The notes under the pieces: model-generated
Databases searched by the model: none
Seen by the model: the letters and a program-made list of their open reading frames with translations, nothing else
Told to the model about the DNA's origin: nothing
Program-made: the position numbers and the translations under genes
Origin: an uncultured Cyclobacteriaceae bacterium
GTDB lineage: Bacteria > Bacteroidota > Bacteroidia > Cytophagales > Cyclobacteriaceae
DNA: 64,000 bases
Reading direction: 5' to 3'
Assembly (NCBI GenBank): GCA_905479015.1
Contig: CAJQKV010000037.1
Location: 1 to 64,000, forward strand
In this document: piece after piece, positions 17,996-26,461 of the stretch
Position numbering within the stretch: position 1 is the stretch's first letter
How the letters are laid out: each line of letters opens with the position of its first letter

Positions 17996-18850
17996 ATGAA
18001 TCCATACCCTTTAATCGTTGGTGCTTTGTTTGGTGCATGTGTATTGGGTTGTCAACATTCAAAGGATCAAAAAGAAACGCAAATATTATTTAATGGTCAA
18101 GATCTATCGGGTTGGGATACTTACCTTGGACCTGAATGGAGAGAAACCAGTGATTCTACCGTTGAAAAAGTAGGGGATCCCGTAGGCTTAAACGTAGACC
18201 CAAAAAGTATCTTTTCAGTCGTAAGCGAAGACCAACAACAAGTGATCCGAGTTTCAGGGGAACAATGGGGGGGTATTTCAACCACTCAAGAATATGAGAA
18301 CTATCACTTAAAACTAAATTTCAAATGGGGACAAACCAGACATCGTCCAAAAGAAAAAAATAAAAGGGATAGTGGTCTTTTGTACCATGCAGTCGGTAAT
18401 CATGGTGCTGGAGGCGGCTTTTGGATGCGTTCACAGGAATTCCAAATTCAAGAAGGAGATTGTGGGGACTATTGGGGGGTAGCAGGAGGGATAATGGATA
18501 TTCCAACCAACCCAAAAGATGACAATTATGTCTATGAGCCTGGCTCTGTCTTACGTACCTTTAGTGAACATAGTGTGGCTGGAAGGCACGCTACTAAATT
18601 TCCAGACCCAGAATATCCAAGCGGGCAATGGAATACCCTAGAATTAATCTGCTTTGGGGATACGGCTATTCATATCGTCAATGAGGTAGTTGTAATGGTC
18701 TTATACCAATCGAGACAACTTTCCGAAACCGGCGAAATCCCATTGAAAAAAGGTAAAATTCAACTTCAATCAGAAGGGGCTGAATTGTTTTATAAAGAGA
18801 TCCAACTGAAGCCAATAACCGCAATACCGGAAGGTATTCTTGAACATTAG
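17996..18850 (+). CDS. DUF1080 (3-keto-disaccharide hydrolase-like) lipoprotein
   Basis: A 284-residue lipoprotein: signal MNPYPLIVGALFGACVLGC with the lipobox Cys at 19. The rest is a single DUF1080 domain, a concanavalin-like jelly roll also called the 3-keto-disaccharide hydrolase domain. Motifs are ILFNGQDLSGWDTYLG near residue 30, the central KRDSGLLYHAVG segment, EFQIQEGDCGDYWGV and WNTLELICFGDTAIHIVN. Some relatives hydrolyse 3-keto-glycosides; most are uncharacterised, so carbohydrate binding or hydrolysis at the cell surface is inferred. The gene stands alone on the plus strand, facing gmhA across 68 bases with no evident terminator. Confidence 0.88.
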   Translation: MNPYPLIVGALFGACVLGCQHSKDQKETQILFNGQDLSGWDTYLGPEWRETSDSTVEKVGDPVGLNVDPKSIFSVVSEDQQQVIRVSGEQWGGISTTQEYENYHLKLNFKWGQTRHRPKEKNKRDSGLLYHAVGNHGAGGGFWMRSQEFQIQEGDCGDYWGVAGGIMDIPTNPKDDNYVYEPGSVLRTFSEHSVAGRHATKFPDPEYPSGQWNTLELICFGDTAIHIVNEVVVMVLYQSRQLSETGEIPLKKGKIQLQSEGAELFYKEIQLKPITAIPEGILEH

Positions 18851-18918
18851 TCCTTTGAAATTCATATTAAGCTAGCTATTTCGCCATTTTTTCAAGTTTT
18901 GTTCTCAATATTAGATCA

Positions 18919-19509
18919 TTAAGCAGTTATTTTTTGCTCAATCAATAAGATCATAATGTGGATGATCTTGATATGTATTTCCTGAATCCTATCTGCAAAT
19001 CCAAAATGCGGCACAATCAATAGCCTATCTGCCATATCCGCCAACTTACCCCCATCTTTTCCGGTGAGTACAATGGTTTTCATATTCTTTTCTTTCGCAG
19101 CCTTCACTGCATTTACAATGTTCATAGAATTGCCACTCGTGCTGATGGCTAAAAGCACATCTCCATTATTGCCCATCCCCTCAATAAATCTTGAAAATAT
19201 GAATTCATAACCATAATCATTACCCACACAAGTGAGGTGTGCTGCATCCGAAATAGCAATGGCGGGCAGGGATTTACGGTCATTTCTATATCGACCGGTA
19301 AGTTCTTCGGCAAAATGCATCGCATCGCAATGCGAACCCCCGTTGCCACAAGTGATTATTTTACCTCCATTTTCTATGGCTTGGGTCATGAGATGAGCCA
19401 TTTCGGCGATGGTTTCGATCAACTTAGGGTCGGCCATGAAGTTCGACAATACTTGATGGGCTTCTTGCAGCTCTTGTTCTATTATTTCAATCTGATTAGT
19501 AATCTTCAT
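18919..19509 (-). CDS. gmhA: Phosphoheptose isomerase (GmhA-like SIS protein)
   Basis: A 196-residue SIS-domain protein matching D-sedoheptulose 7-phosphate isomerase, the first step of ADP-heptose synthesis for the lipopolysaccharide inner core. Family motifs are present in order: [17 protein letters not shown] at about 54-70, [21 protein letters not shown], and the C-terminal [16 protein letters not shown] that holds zinc and active-site residues. The start overlaps the end of the small membrane-protein gene upstream by 14 bases. The ABC exporter gene of MsbA type lies just before that, an arrangement that suits an LPS-related set. No other heptose gene (hldE, gmhB) is in the window. Confidence 0.93.
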   Translation of the reverse strand: MKITNQIEIIEQELQEAHQVLSNFMADPKLIETIAEMAHLMTQAIENGGKIITCGNGGSHCDAMHFAEELTGRYRNDRKSLPAIAISDAAHLTCVGNDYGYEFIFSRFIEGMGNNGDVLLAISTSGNSMNIVNAVKAAKEKNMKTIVLTGKDGGKLADMADRLLIVPHFGFADRIQEIHIKIIHIMILLIEQKITA

Positions 19510-19861
19510 TTTCTTCTAAAGAAGGTTGGTTAGGGTCATCATTTGATTCAGAATTGGAGCTATCATCATGGGTTATTTGATCATATAATTTTGATTTTAT
19601 GGACATGACCTCTGCCGTTTGCTCACTGATTTTATTTTTAAGCTTGTTGATGGTGAACTTTTGAACAACGACCTCGAGTAACATCAGGACCGATAACAGT
19701 AAAATCAGATTGGCTCCAATCACTGGGAGTTGTTTGAGACCCAACCAGTAGCCCCAATTTTGAAGGGTCTCGAGTATGATAGCCTTGTAATAGATCATCA
19801 TGATAGATGAGATGGCTGCCACGAGGTAAAGAATCAAAAAAGCGTTTTTAAACTTTGTCAT
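19496..19861 (-). CDS. Small membrane protein with coiled coil and acidic tail, unknown
   Basis: A 121-residue protein of no recognised family. It has two hydrophobic segments (about 8-30 and 47-68), then a predicted coiled coil ([18 protein letters not shown], continuing to about residue 95), then a disordered acidic tail rich in Asp, Ser, Asn and Glu. The coiled coil and tail probably face the cytosol. It sits between the ABC exporter (52 bases upstream) and gmhA (14-base overlap), so it should be co-expressed with both. A partner or scaffold role for the exporter is a guess based on position only. Confidence 0.75.
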   Translation of the reverse strand: MTKFKNAFLILYLVAAISSIMMIYYKAIILETLQNWGYWLGLKQLPVIGANLILLLSVLMLLEVVVQKFTINKLKNKISEQTAEVMSIKSKLYDQITHDDSSNSESNDDPNQPSLEENEDY

Positions 19862-19913
19862 TTCAGTTCAAATGAGAAATTTAAAGTTAATACATAAAGG
19901 ATAAATGAAGTTA

Positions 19914-21764
19914 TTATTTTGGGGAACTTGGCGCTGTTTGTGAATGAGGCAGATTCTGAATTTCCAGAAGCGTTTTATAAACCCCCGCTTCCTTAATTAA
20001 TTCTAGATGCGTACCTGATTGAATGATTTTTCCCGCTTTGAGGACCAAAATTAGGTCTGCATTTTGGATGGTACTTAATCGATGGGCAATCACTAAGGTC
20101 GTCCTGTTTTTTGTGAGATTGAGTATCGCATCTTGTACCAGTTTTTCAGACTCAGAATCGAGGGCAGAAGTGGCCTCATCCAAAATGAGGATTTCAGGGT
20201 TTTTGAGAAGGGCACGTGCGATGCTCATTCTTTGTTTCTGTCCTCCTGACAATTTAGATCCTCGCTCACCAATGATGGTATCATAACCCTTTTCAAGTTG
20301 CATGATAAACTGATGTGCATTTGCGATTTTAGCAGCTGCGATGATTTCTTCCAAGTCAGCCTCTGCTTTGCCAAAGGAAATATTTTGACGGATGGTATCA
20401 TTAAATAAAATGGACTCTTGGGTGACAATACCCATTTTTTTTCTTAACGAGGAGATGGTAATGTCTTTGATGTCTTGTCCATCTACTCTGATTGAGCCTT
20501 CTGCGGGATCATAAAATCGAGCCAAGAGATCAGCAATGGTTGATTTTCCACCTCCAGACTGGCCTACCATGGCCACAGTGCTCCCTTTGGCGATATGGAA
20601 ACTGATGTCATTGAGCACTTTTCGATCTTCATAAGCAAAATGAACCCCCTCGAAGGAGATATGTGATTTGTAGTTTATTAAATCTTGTGCATTTGCGTGG
20701 TCGGTTACCTTTATGGGCGTATCAATTAGTTGAAATACGCGCTCACTTGAAACTAATCCTTTTTGAATATTAGTAAACGCATTGGCAATGTTCTTGGCAG
20801 GGACGATGAGTTGACCAAAAGTGATTAAAAAGAGAATAAATTTGGAAGGATCTAATTGATGCGTATCACTTAATACCATATTGCCTCCAATTAATAAGAT
20901 TAAACAGAGCATTGAGGTGCCGAGTACCTGAGCCAGAGGTGCTGAAAGATTTGATTTTTTGGCCATTTTCATGCTTTGGTGAGCATAAACACCAGCTTCA
21001 CTTGTGAATTTTTTTTGCGTGTACCATTGTGCATTAAACGCTTTGATGACCCTTATGCCTGACAATGTTTCTTCTAGTATATTGGTTAGCCTGCTGATAG
21101 ATTCTTGGGTAAATTGAGCTCTTCTTTTCAGCCTTTTAGCAATGTAAGAAATGGCTGATCCGGATACAGGAACTAAAAGTAGCGTGTACAAAGTGAGCTC
21201 TGCAGAGATAAAAAATAAGATAAAGAAATAGCCCACAATTAAAAAAGGTTCTTTAAAAAGGACCGTGAGCGAATTGACAATGGTAGCTTCTATGTTTTGA
21301 ACATCGGTGCTTACTTTGGTCATGAGATCCCCTTTGCGAGCGTCTGTAAAATAACCCATATCCAATTCGGTAATTCGATTAAAAACTGAATTTCTGAGGT
21401 TTGTGACCGCATTTATTCGCGCTTTTGCCTGAAGCATAAGGGTCAGGTAATTAAAGAGATTGGCAAAGACCACGGAAATGATGAGAATCAGGCAGATGAC
21501 GTAAAGAGCATCTTCTTTGGTTTGAGTAGCAATAAATTCATTTAAATAAGAATAGAATTGCTCTAGCGACCAAGGATTAGGCTCAGCTGGAGTTGTTTCG
21601 GTTGCAGCTGTAGCAGCGGGCTTAAATAGTAAATTGAGTAAAGGAGCTAAAACAGCTAAATTAACTACACTGAAGAGAACAAATAACAACGTATAAACAA
21701 AGTATTGAGGGATTAACCACTTGTAAGGTTTTGCGTATTGAAGCAATCTAAAATATGTATTCAT
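19914..21764 (-). CDS. ABC exporter, MsbA-like fused permease/ATPase
   Basis: A 616-residue half-transporter with an N-terminal six-helix type IV exporter domain (about 20-340) and a C-terminal ATPase. ATPase motifs are Walker A GQSGGGKST at about 400, the Q-loop GIVTQESILF, the signature LSGGQKQR, Walker B ILILDEATSALD and the H-loop AHRLSTI. It must work as a homodimer. MsbA-like lipid A flipping is plausible given the gmhA gene two positions downstream, but multidrug or other lipid export cannot be excluded. A Pro/Ala/Thr-rich insert (about 50-64) lies in the first periplasmic loop. The 283-base upstream gap is shared with the divergent rpmE2. Confidence 0.92.
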   Translation of the reverse strand: MNTYFRLLQYAKPYKWLIPQYFVYTLLFVLFSVVNLAVLAPLLNLLFKPAATAATETTPAEPNPWSLEQFYSYLNEFIATQTKEDALYVICLILIISVVFANLFNYLTLMLQAKARINAVTNLRNSVFNRITELDMGYFTDARKGDLMTKVSTDVQNIEATIVNSLTVLFKEPFLIVGYFFILFFISAELTLYTLLLVPVSGSAISYIAKRLKRRAQFTQESISRLTNILEETLSGIRVIKAFNAQWYTQKKFTSEAGVYAHQSMKMAKKSNLSAPLAQVLGTSMLCLILLIGGNMVLSDTHQLDPSKFILFLITFGQLIVPAKNIANAFTNIQKGLVSSERVFQLIDTPIKVTDHANAQDLINYKSHISFEGVHFAYEDRKVLNDISFHIAKGSTVAMVGQSGGGKSTIADLLARFYDPAEGSIRVDGQDIKDITISSLRKKMGIVTQESILFNDTIRQNISFGKAEADLEEIIAAAKIANAHQFIMQLEKGYDTIIGERGSKLSGGQKQRMSIARALLKNPEILILDEATSALDSESEKLVQDAILNLTKNRTTLVIAHRLSTIQNADLILVLKAGKIIQSGTHLELIKEAGVYKTLLEIQNLPHSQTAPSSPK

Positions 21765-21904
21765 GCGGGGAGTTTATTGGTTACAACCGGACGGAGTGCA
21801 AAGGCGATGTTTATATTGTTTAAAGTATAAGCCCATGTTAAATCACTCTGTTATCAAGTAATGTATTCATTCCTTCAAGCAAGAGCGCATACCCCTGCCA
21901 GATA

Positions 21905-21912
21905 CAAAAGTA
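21905..21912 (-). promoter_or_regulatory. Weak candidate -7 box for the ABC exporter transcript
   Basis: The minus strand reads TACTTTTG, matching TAnnTTTG, 141 bases before the exporter start. No TTTG-like -33 partner is seen. It lies in the 283-base divergent region between the exporter and rpmE2, which has no gene that I can support. Confidence 0.25.
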
Positions 21913-22008
21913 GTCTAATGGAGAGAGAGACGTTTCATTTGATGAGAATATTCTTAAAAACTTAAAAATTATTAAAAATTGTACTTTTTTATTACACAAA
22001 TTTATATC

Positions 22009-22016
22009 TATCTTTG
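22009..22016 (+). promoter_or_regulatory. Probable -7 box of the rpmE2 promoter
   Basis: TATCTTTG matches the Bacteroidota -7 consensus TAnnTTTG exactly and would give a leader of about 25 bases. The nearest upstream TTG (21979-21981) is 27 bases away, longer than usual, so the -33 element is weak or absent. Confidence 0.5.
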
Positions 22017-22047
22017 CATTCCTTTTTGAAACTATATCGTTCTATTC

Positions 22048-22290
22048 ATGAAAAAAGATTTACATCCAGAATATAAAGAAGTTGTGTTCCTTGACACTTC
22101 GAGTAACTTCAAATTTTTGACCAAGTCAACAATGAAGTCTTCAGATACCATTAAATGGGAGGACGGAAATGAATATCCATTGGTGAAAATTGAAGTAAGC
22201 TCAGCCTCACACCCCTTTTATACAGGGAAGAAATTATTTGTCGATACGGCGGGACGTGTTGAGAAATTCAATAGGAGATATCAAAAATAA
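22048..22290 (+). CDS. rpmE2: 50S ribosomal protein bL31, type B (zinc-free)
   Basis: An 80-residue bL31 of type B, beginning [20 protein letters not shown] and ending KFNRRYQK. The CxxC zinc ribbon of type A is absent; the chain has no cysteine at all. This form is standard in Bacteroidota and independent of zinc supply. It has its own -7 box about 30 bases upstream and a strong hairpin terminator 22 bases after the stop, so it forms a single-gene unit. The terminator tail ends only a few bases before the next gene, which makes partial read-through into that gene possible. Confidence 0.97.
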   Translation: MKKDLHPEYKEVVFLDTSSNFKFLTKSTMKSSDTIKWEDGNEYPLVKIEVSSASHPFYTGKKLFVDTAGRVEKFNRRYQK

Positions 22291-22311
22291 AAATAAGCAA
22301 AGATTTAAAGT

Positions 22312-22344
22312 AAGTCTTCAAGAATATTCTTGAAGACTTTTTTT
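22312..22344 (+). terminator. Strong terminator after rpmE2, abutting the next start
   Basis: A perfect 28-base palindrome (22312-22339, 13 or 14 base pairs with essentially no loop) runs into a T tract. The following gene starts at 22356, only 12 bases past the tract, leaving no conventional room for a promoter in between. Confidence 0.85.
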
Positions 22345-22355
22345 ATTTTTGGGGT

Positions 22356-23555
22356 ATGCGTAAAATAGCATTTTGGGATGACCCCGAGCGCCATCAACAG
22401 TTATGGCCATTGACCTACACGAAGCCTTCTTGTGAGTTGCGGGTGGGGATTCTTACCATCAGAGAAAAATGGGAGCGTTATCTTAAGGCCGATCTGGGCG
22501 GTTATTTTACTTTAGATTATTTAACTGGCCAATATACTAAGCCAAAGGATGCCTCGGGAATATGGGTTATCAATGGAAGTGTAATGCCCAACGAACAACT
22601 TGTAGCCTCCATTAAAGGCTTAAAAAAAGGAACAGGCATCATTTACGACGGCATTATGGTTGCCCTGTATACTGATGAGGGTTTTGCAGGGTCAAATTAC
22701 GATTGGACTCAGTGGAATGATTCTTTAGATGAAATAAAGTATGGATGGGATATTTTCATTCAAAATGGAGAACAGATAAAAAAAGATTTCAAATTAGTTA
22801 CCCAAGATCAAATATCGAAGCCAATCGAAGATCCCCATACCCGCACTTATGGATCCGATATATATATTGAGTCTGGGGTTACCATCAGAGCGGCCATTCT
22901 TAATGCGGATCATGGCCCCATCTATATTGGCAAAAATTGTACAATAGGGGAAGGCGCCGTTATTCGAGGACCATTTGCCATGAATGAGCATAGTGAAATT
23001 AAAATGGGGGCTGCGATCAGAGAAGGGGTGACCATAGGACCCTACTCAAAGGTAGGTGGTGAAATCTCTCAAACAGTGATTCAAGGGTTTACCAATAAAG
23101 CCCATGATGGATTTTTGGGAAACTCAGTCATCGGAGAATGGTGTAACTTAGGAGCAGCAACGAATAGTTCAAATTTGAAGCTGAATTATTCTACCATTAA
23201 GATGTGGAATTTTCATACTAAAAAATTCATAGATACAGGATTGCAATTTTGCGGAATGATCATGGGAGATTATACTAAATGCAGTATTGCTTCGCAGTTC
23301 AATACCGGGACTACGGTAGGCATGGGAGCAAACATTTTGGGTTCTGGAATACAAAAAAATTTAATTCCTTCTTTTTCTTGGGGAGTAAAACAAGGTTTTA
23401 TTACCCATCGGATTGATAAAATGCTTGAGACAACGGATCTGGTCATGAGGAGAAGGAGTAAACATTTAGAGGACCATCAGAAGGAAGTACTTAAAAATGT
23501 GTTCATCCAAACTCAATATGAACGCACTTGGGAAATAAGAACAAATAATGAGTAA
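22356..23555 (+). CDS. GlmU-family putative sugar nucleotidyltransferase
   Basis: A 399-residue protein of the Bacteroidota GlmU-like family, proposed to act in UDP-N-acetylglucosamine synthesis. The N-terminal part (1-170) is a divergent nucleotidyltransferase-like region starting MRKIAFWDDPERHQQLWPLT; it lacks the classical GxGTRM loop of GlmU. From about 175 to 350 there is a left-handed beta helix of hexapeptide repeats (IYIGKNCTIGEGAVIRGPF, AAIREGVTIGPYSKVGGEI) typical of acyltransferases. It opens a plus-strand set with holB, hemC, a cyclophilin and an SDR gene. Which activities it has must be tested. Its start lies almost on the tail of the rpmE2 terminator. Confidence 0.85.
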   Translation: MRKIAFWDDPERHQQLWPLTYTKPSCELRVGILTIREKWERYLKADLGGYFTLDYLTGQYTKPKDASGIWVINGSVMPNEQLVASIKGLKKGTGIIYDGIMVALYTDEGFAGSNYDWTQWNDSLDEIKYGWDIFIQNGEQIKKDFKLVTQDQISKPIEDPHTRTYGSDIYIESGVTIRAAILNADHGPIYIGKNCTIGEGAVIRGPFAMNEHSEIKMGAAIREGVTIGPYSKVGGEISQTVIQGFTNKAHDGFLGNSVIGEWCNLGAATNSSNLKLNYSTIKMWNFHTKKFIDTGLQFCGMIMGDYTKCSIASQFNTGTTVGMGANILGSGIQKNLIPSFSWGVKQGFITHRIDKMLETTDLVMRRRSKHLEDHQKEVLKNVFIQTQYERTWEIRTNNE

Positions 23556-23570
23556 ACGAGTCATTAAGAG

Positions 23571-24695
23571 ATGAGATTTGAGGAGATTCCGGGACTGCTC
23601 GCCTTAAAGAAAACATTGGTTTTATCACATCAACGAAACCATCTGGCACATGCTCAATTATTCAGTGGACAGGAAGGCGGTGCGGCTCTGCCTTTGGCCA
23701 TTGCCTATGCCACCTATTTGCTTTGTGAGAATAAAGAAGCTGCAGATGCTTGTGGAAGCTGTCCAACATGCCAAAAAATGGCCAAGCACATACATCCTGA
23801 TGTTCATTATTTTTTCCCTTCAGCCAAACCGGAAAAAGAGGATGGGAAGCAACAGTCTAGGGTGAATGAAGTTTGGAGGGAATTAATCATTGAACAGCCT
23901 TATGCTGCGCTGGGAGATCTTATCAGTGCACTGGATACCGAAAGCAAGCAAAATCAGATAAGTAAGGCGGAAGCAAAAAAAATTGTACAAACAGTGAGTA
24001 TGAAATCTTTTGAGGGCGGACTCAAAATTTTGATTATTTGGTATCCTGAAAAAATGAATGGGGCGGCAGCCAACGCCATTTTAAAAGTGTTGGAAGAACC
24101 TCCCGAAAACACTTTGTATTTGATGGTTACTTATCATTATCAAGATTTACTAACAACCATTATCTCTCGTTTGCAGTTGGTGACCATTCCCTCATTTTCA
24201 GAGGACGAACTGACAGGATACTTGGTTAAAAATCAGGGTGCTACTTCCGAAGATGCGATCAAGGCATATCGGTTCTCAAATGGAAGCTTACCGAATGCAG
24301 TAGCAGATTTAAAAGAAGGTAATGAGGATGAACTGCATTGGTTCATTGATTGGATGCGAAATTGTATAGGAGCTAAATATGATTTTTTATCTCGGATGAG
24401 TGAGCAATTCAAGCAAATATCAAGGGCAAAACAACAGATTAAAATGCGTTGGGCACTTGAGATGATTCGTAATGCAATTTTGGTTAAAGGGGCAGAAGAT
24501 TTAATCTCTTCGCAAGGCGCTGAGCGTGTGTTCATATTGAAATTTAGTAATGCCATTAATCTTCAAGGACTTGAACTCATTTATAAAGATCTTTCTGAAA
24601 CCTTGTATTATCTAGAGCGCCATGCTCATCCACAGATGGCCCAATTAGCTTTAAGTATCAGGCTTTCCCATATTATTAGAACCCATCGTGGATAG
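23571..24695 (+). CDS. holB: DNA polymerase III subunit delta-prime
   Basis: A 374-residue clamp-loader delta-prime subunit (AAA+ fold). The N-terminus has the expected MRFEEIPGLLALKKTLVLSH with the HAQLFSGQEGG loop in place of a working Walker A, because delta-prime does not bind ATP. The zinc-binding module typical of clamp loaders is intact: Cys52, Cys61, Cys64 and Cys67 (LCENKEAADACGSCPTC). The sensor-like segment MNGAAANAILKVLEEPPENT is present, as in all DnaX/HolB proteins. It lies 15 bases after the GlmU-like gene and overlaps the hemC start by eight bases. Confidence 0.93.
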   Translation: MRFEEIPGLLALKKTLVLSHQRNHLAHAQLFSGQEGGAALPLAIAYATYLLCENKEAADACGSCPTCQKMAKHIHPDVHYFFPSAKPEKEDGKQQSRVNEVWRELIIEQPYAALGDLISALDTESKQNQISKAEAKKIVQTVSMKSFEGGLKILIIWYPEKMNGAAANAILKVLEEPPENTLYLMVTYHYQDLLTTIISRLQLVTIPSFSEDELTGYLVKNQGATSEDAIKAYRFSNGSLPNAVADLKEGNEDELHWFIDWMRNCIGAKYDFLSRMSEQFKQISRAKQQIKMRWALEMIRNAILVKGAEDLISSQGAERVFILKFSNAINLQGLELIYKDLSETLYYLERHAHPQMAQLALSIRLSHIIRTHRG

Positions 24696-25602
24696 GCCCA
24701 TTATCATAGGAACGCGTAAAAGCAAGCTGGCCTTGTGGCAAGCTCATTGGGTAAAAATCCAACTGGCCAATGAGGGCATTGCTTCAGAGCTTGCACCCAT
24801 ATCAACCCAAGGCGATCGCATTTTGGATGTAGTCATTTCTAAAATAGGCTCCAAAGGAGTTTTTACTGAAGAACTAGAACTGAAACTCCAAAATGGAGAA
24901 ATCGATATAGCCGTGCACAGCGCCAAAGACATGCCATCGGTGTTGCCTGAATCATTTGAAATTATTGCCTTTGGTCCAAGGGCACAGCCCAATGATGTTT
25001 TGATCAGTCCAAATAAAGTTAATCTAGCTACACCGCTTGTCATTGGAACCTCATCAACGCGCCGCGTGGCCTGTCTGAGACATTTTTATCCTCATATAGA
25101 AACGGTAGATATGAGAGGAAACTTGCAGACAAGAATTGAGAAAATGAAGGCGGGAGATTGTGATGCCTTGATATTGGCTTATGCTGGGATACAAAGGATG
25201 AATTATGAAAGTATGATTCAATATGTCTTTGATGAAAAAGTATGGGTTCCGGCGGTGGGCCAAGGGAGCATTGCCATTGAAGCGCATAGCTCATTAGACC
25301 CTTCAATAAGAGCTCAAATTACATCGAAGTTAAATGATGCGCACACGGCAACCGAGGTCATCGCAGAACGTGCCTTTCTTGAAAAATTTGAAGGGGGTTG
25401 TAGCATTCCTGTTTTTGCACATGCAACTTCTGATGTAAATGGCATTATCTTAAGGGGGGGTATCATTAGCCTAGATGGCAAGCAAAAGATATTAAAAGAG
25501 CGATCCAGTGATGAACCCATAGACCTTGGAAGGGGCTTGGCTTTAGAGGTTTTAGAAGCGGGTGGCCAAAAAATATTAAAAGAAATAAAAAAACAAATTT
25601 GA
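24688..25602 (+). CDS. hemC: Hydroxymethylbilane synthase (porphobilinogen deaminase)
   Basis: A 304-residue HemC that polymerises four porphobilinogens to hydroxymethylbilane in heme biosynthesis. The start is GTG 24688, giving MDRPIIIGTRKSKLALWQA, and it overlaps the end of holB by eight bases; no ATG fits. Conserved segments are DIAVHSAKDMPSVLP, GTSSTRRVACLRHFYP and MRGNLQTRIEKM. The dipyrromethane cofactor cysteine lies in EGGCSIPVFAHA at about residue 236. Other heme genes are not in the window, so this is a dispersed pathway gene within a mixed operon. Confidence 0.97.
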   Translation: MDRPIIIGTRKSKLALWQAHWVKIQLANEGIASELAPISTQGDRILDVVISKIGSKGVFTEELELKLQNGEIDIAVHSAKDMPSVLPESFEIIAFGPRAQPNDVLISPNKVNLATPLVIGTSSTRRVACLRHFYPHIETVDMRGNLQTRIEKMKAGDCDALILAYAGIQRMNYESMIQYVFDEKVWVPAVGQGSIAIEAHSSLDPSIRAQITSKLNDAHTATEVIAERAFLEKFEGGCSIPVFAHATSDVNGIILRGGIISLDGKQKILKERSSDEPIDLGRGLALEVLEAGGQKILKEIKKQI

Positions 25603-25618
25603 AATTTAGGGGAGTAAT

Positions 25619-26461
25619 ATGAAAAAAATAGTCGTCATAATGGGGTTAATGATGGTTTTACAGGGTTGTAATTCTGATAAAGATATCTTAGTCAATATCA
25701 ATACCCAATTTGGAACCATCAAAGTGCTTTTATACAACGAAACACCACTTCATAAAAAAAACTTTATTGAGTTGGTTAAGGCGGGCAAATATGACAGTAC
25801 CCTTTGGCACCGGGTCATGAAAGGGTTTATGGTCCAGGGAGGAAACGTCAATCAAAAAGAGGGGACACAGGAATCTTTAGAGGACCGCATTCCAGCTGAA
25901 ATTATCAGTGGTTTCATGCATACGAAAGGTGCGTTAGCGGCTGCTAGACAGCCGGATCAGGCCAATCCAAAAAAAATGTCATCGGCAAGTCAATTTTATA
26001 TTGTCCATGGAAAAATATTCAGTAAAGAAGAGTTAACGATAGATCAATTTGCATTAAATCAGGGTTTGAGTGAGTTAATGAAGAACCCCAGTTATGATAC
26101 CATAGCCCAACAATTCATCAATTTGAAAAGGGGAAATAAAATTGAAGAAATGAATCAATTGGCCCTGAGATATGTGGAATTAGTGGAGTCCGTACAAGGG
26201 GTTTCGCTGCGTAAGAACATGGTATTGGATCGACTGGAAGCTTATACGACCTTGGGAGGAGCTCCGCACTTGGATAATGAATATACAATTTTTGGTCGTG
26301 TGGTTGCGGGCTTGGAGGTAGTTGATCAAATCGCAAGCGTATCGGTAGGACGAGCCAACCGACCGATTGAGGAACTTTTTATGACCATGGAAATCGAGGA
26401 GGTACCTAAAAAAGAAATTACTGAAAAATACGGTTACATCTATCCTGAAACATCACTATGA
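25619..26461 (+). CDS. Cyclophilin-type peptidyl-prolyl isomerase lipoprotein
   Basis: A 280-residue lipoprotein with signal MKKIVVIMGLMMVLQGC and lipobox Cys at 17. The domain is a cyclophilin: FGTIKVLLYNETPLHKKNFI, then WHRVMKGFMVQGGN with the catalytic Arg-Val-x-x-x-Phe-Met-x-Gln-Gly pattern, then ASQFYIVHG. About 90 residues, mostly helical and charged, are inserted after FYIVHG and before the final strand NEYTIFGRVVAGLEVVDQIA, so the domain is split. It probably assists folding in the periplasm or at the outer membrane. The TGA stop overlaps the following SDR start by four bases (ATGA). Confidence 0.92.
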   Translation: MKKIVVIMGLMMVLQGCNSDKDILVNINTQFGTIKVLLYNETPLHKKNFIELVKAGKYDSTLWHRVMKGFMVQGGNVNQKEGTQESLEDRIPAEIISGFMHTKGALAAARQPDQANPKKMSSASQFYIVHGKIFSKEELTIDQFALNQGLSELMKNPSYDTIAQQFINLKRGNKIEEMNQLALRYVELVESVQGVSLRKNMVLDRLEAYTTLGGAPHLDNEYTIFGRVVAGLEVVDQIASVSVGRANRPIEELFMTMEIEEVPKKEITEKYGYIYPETSL

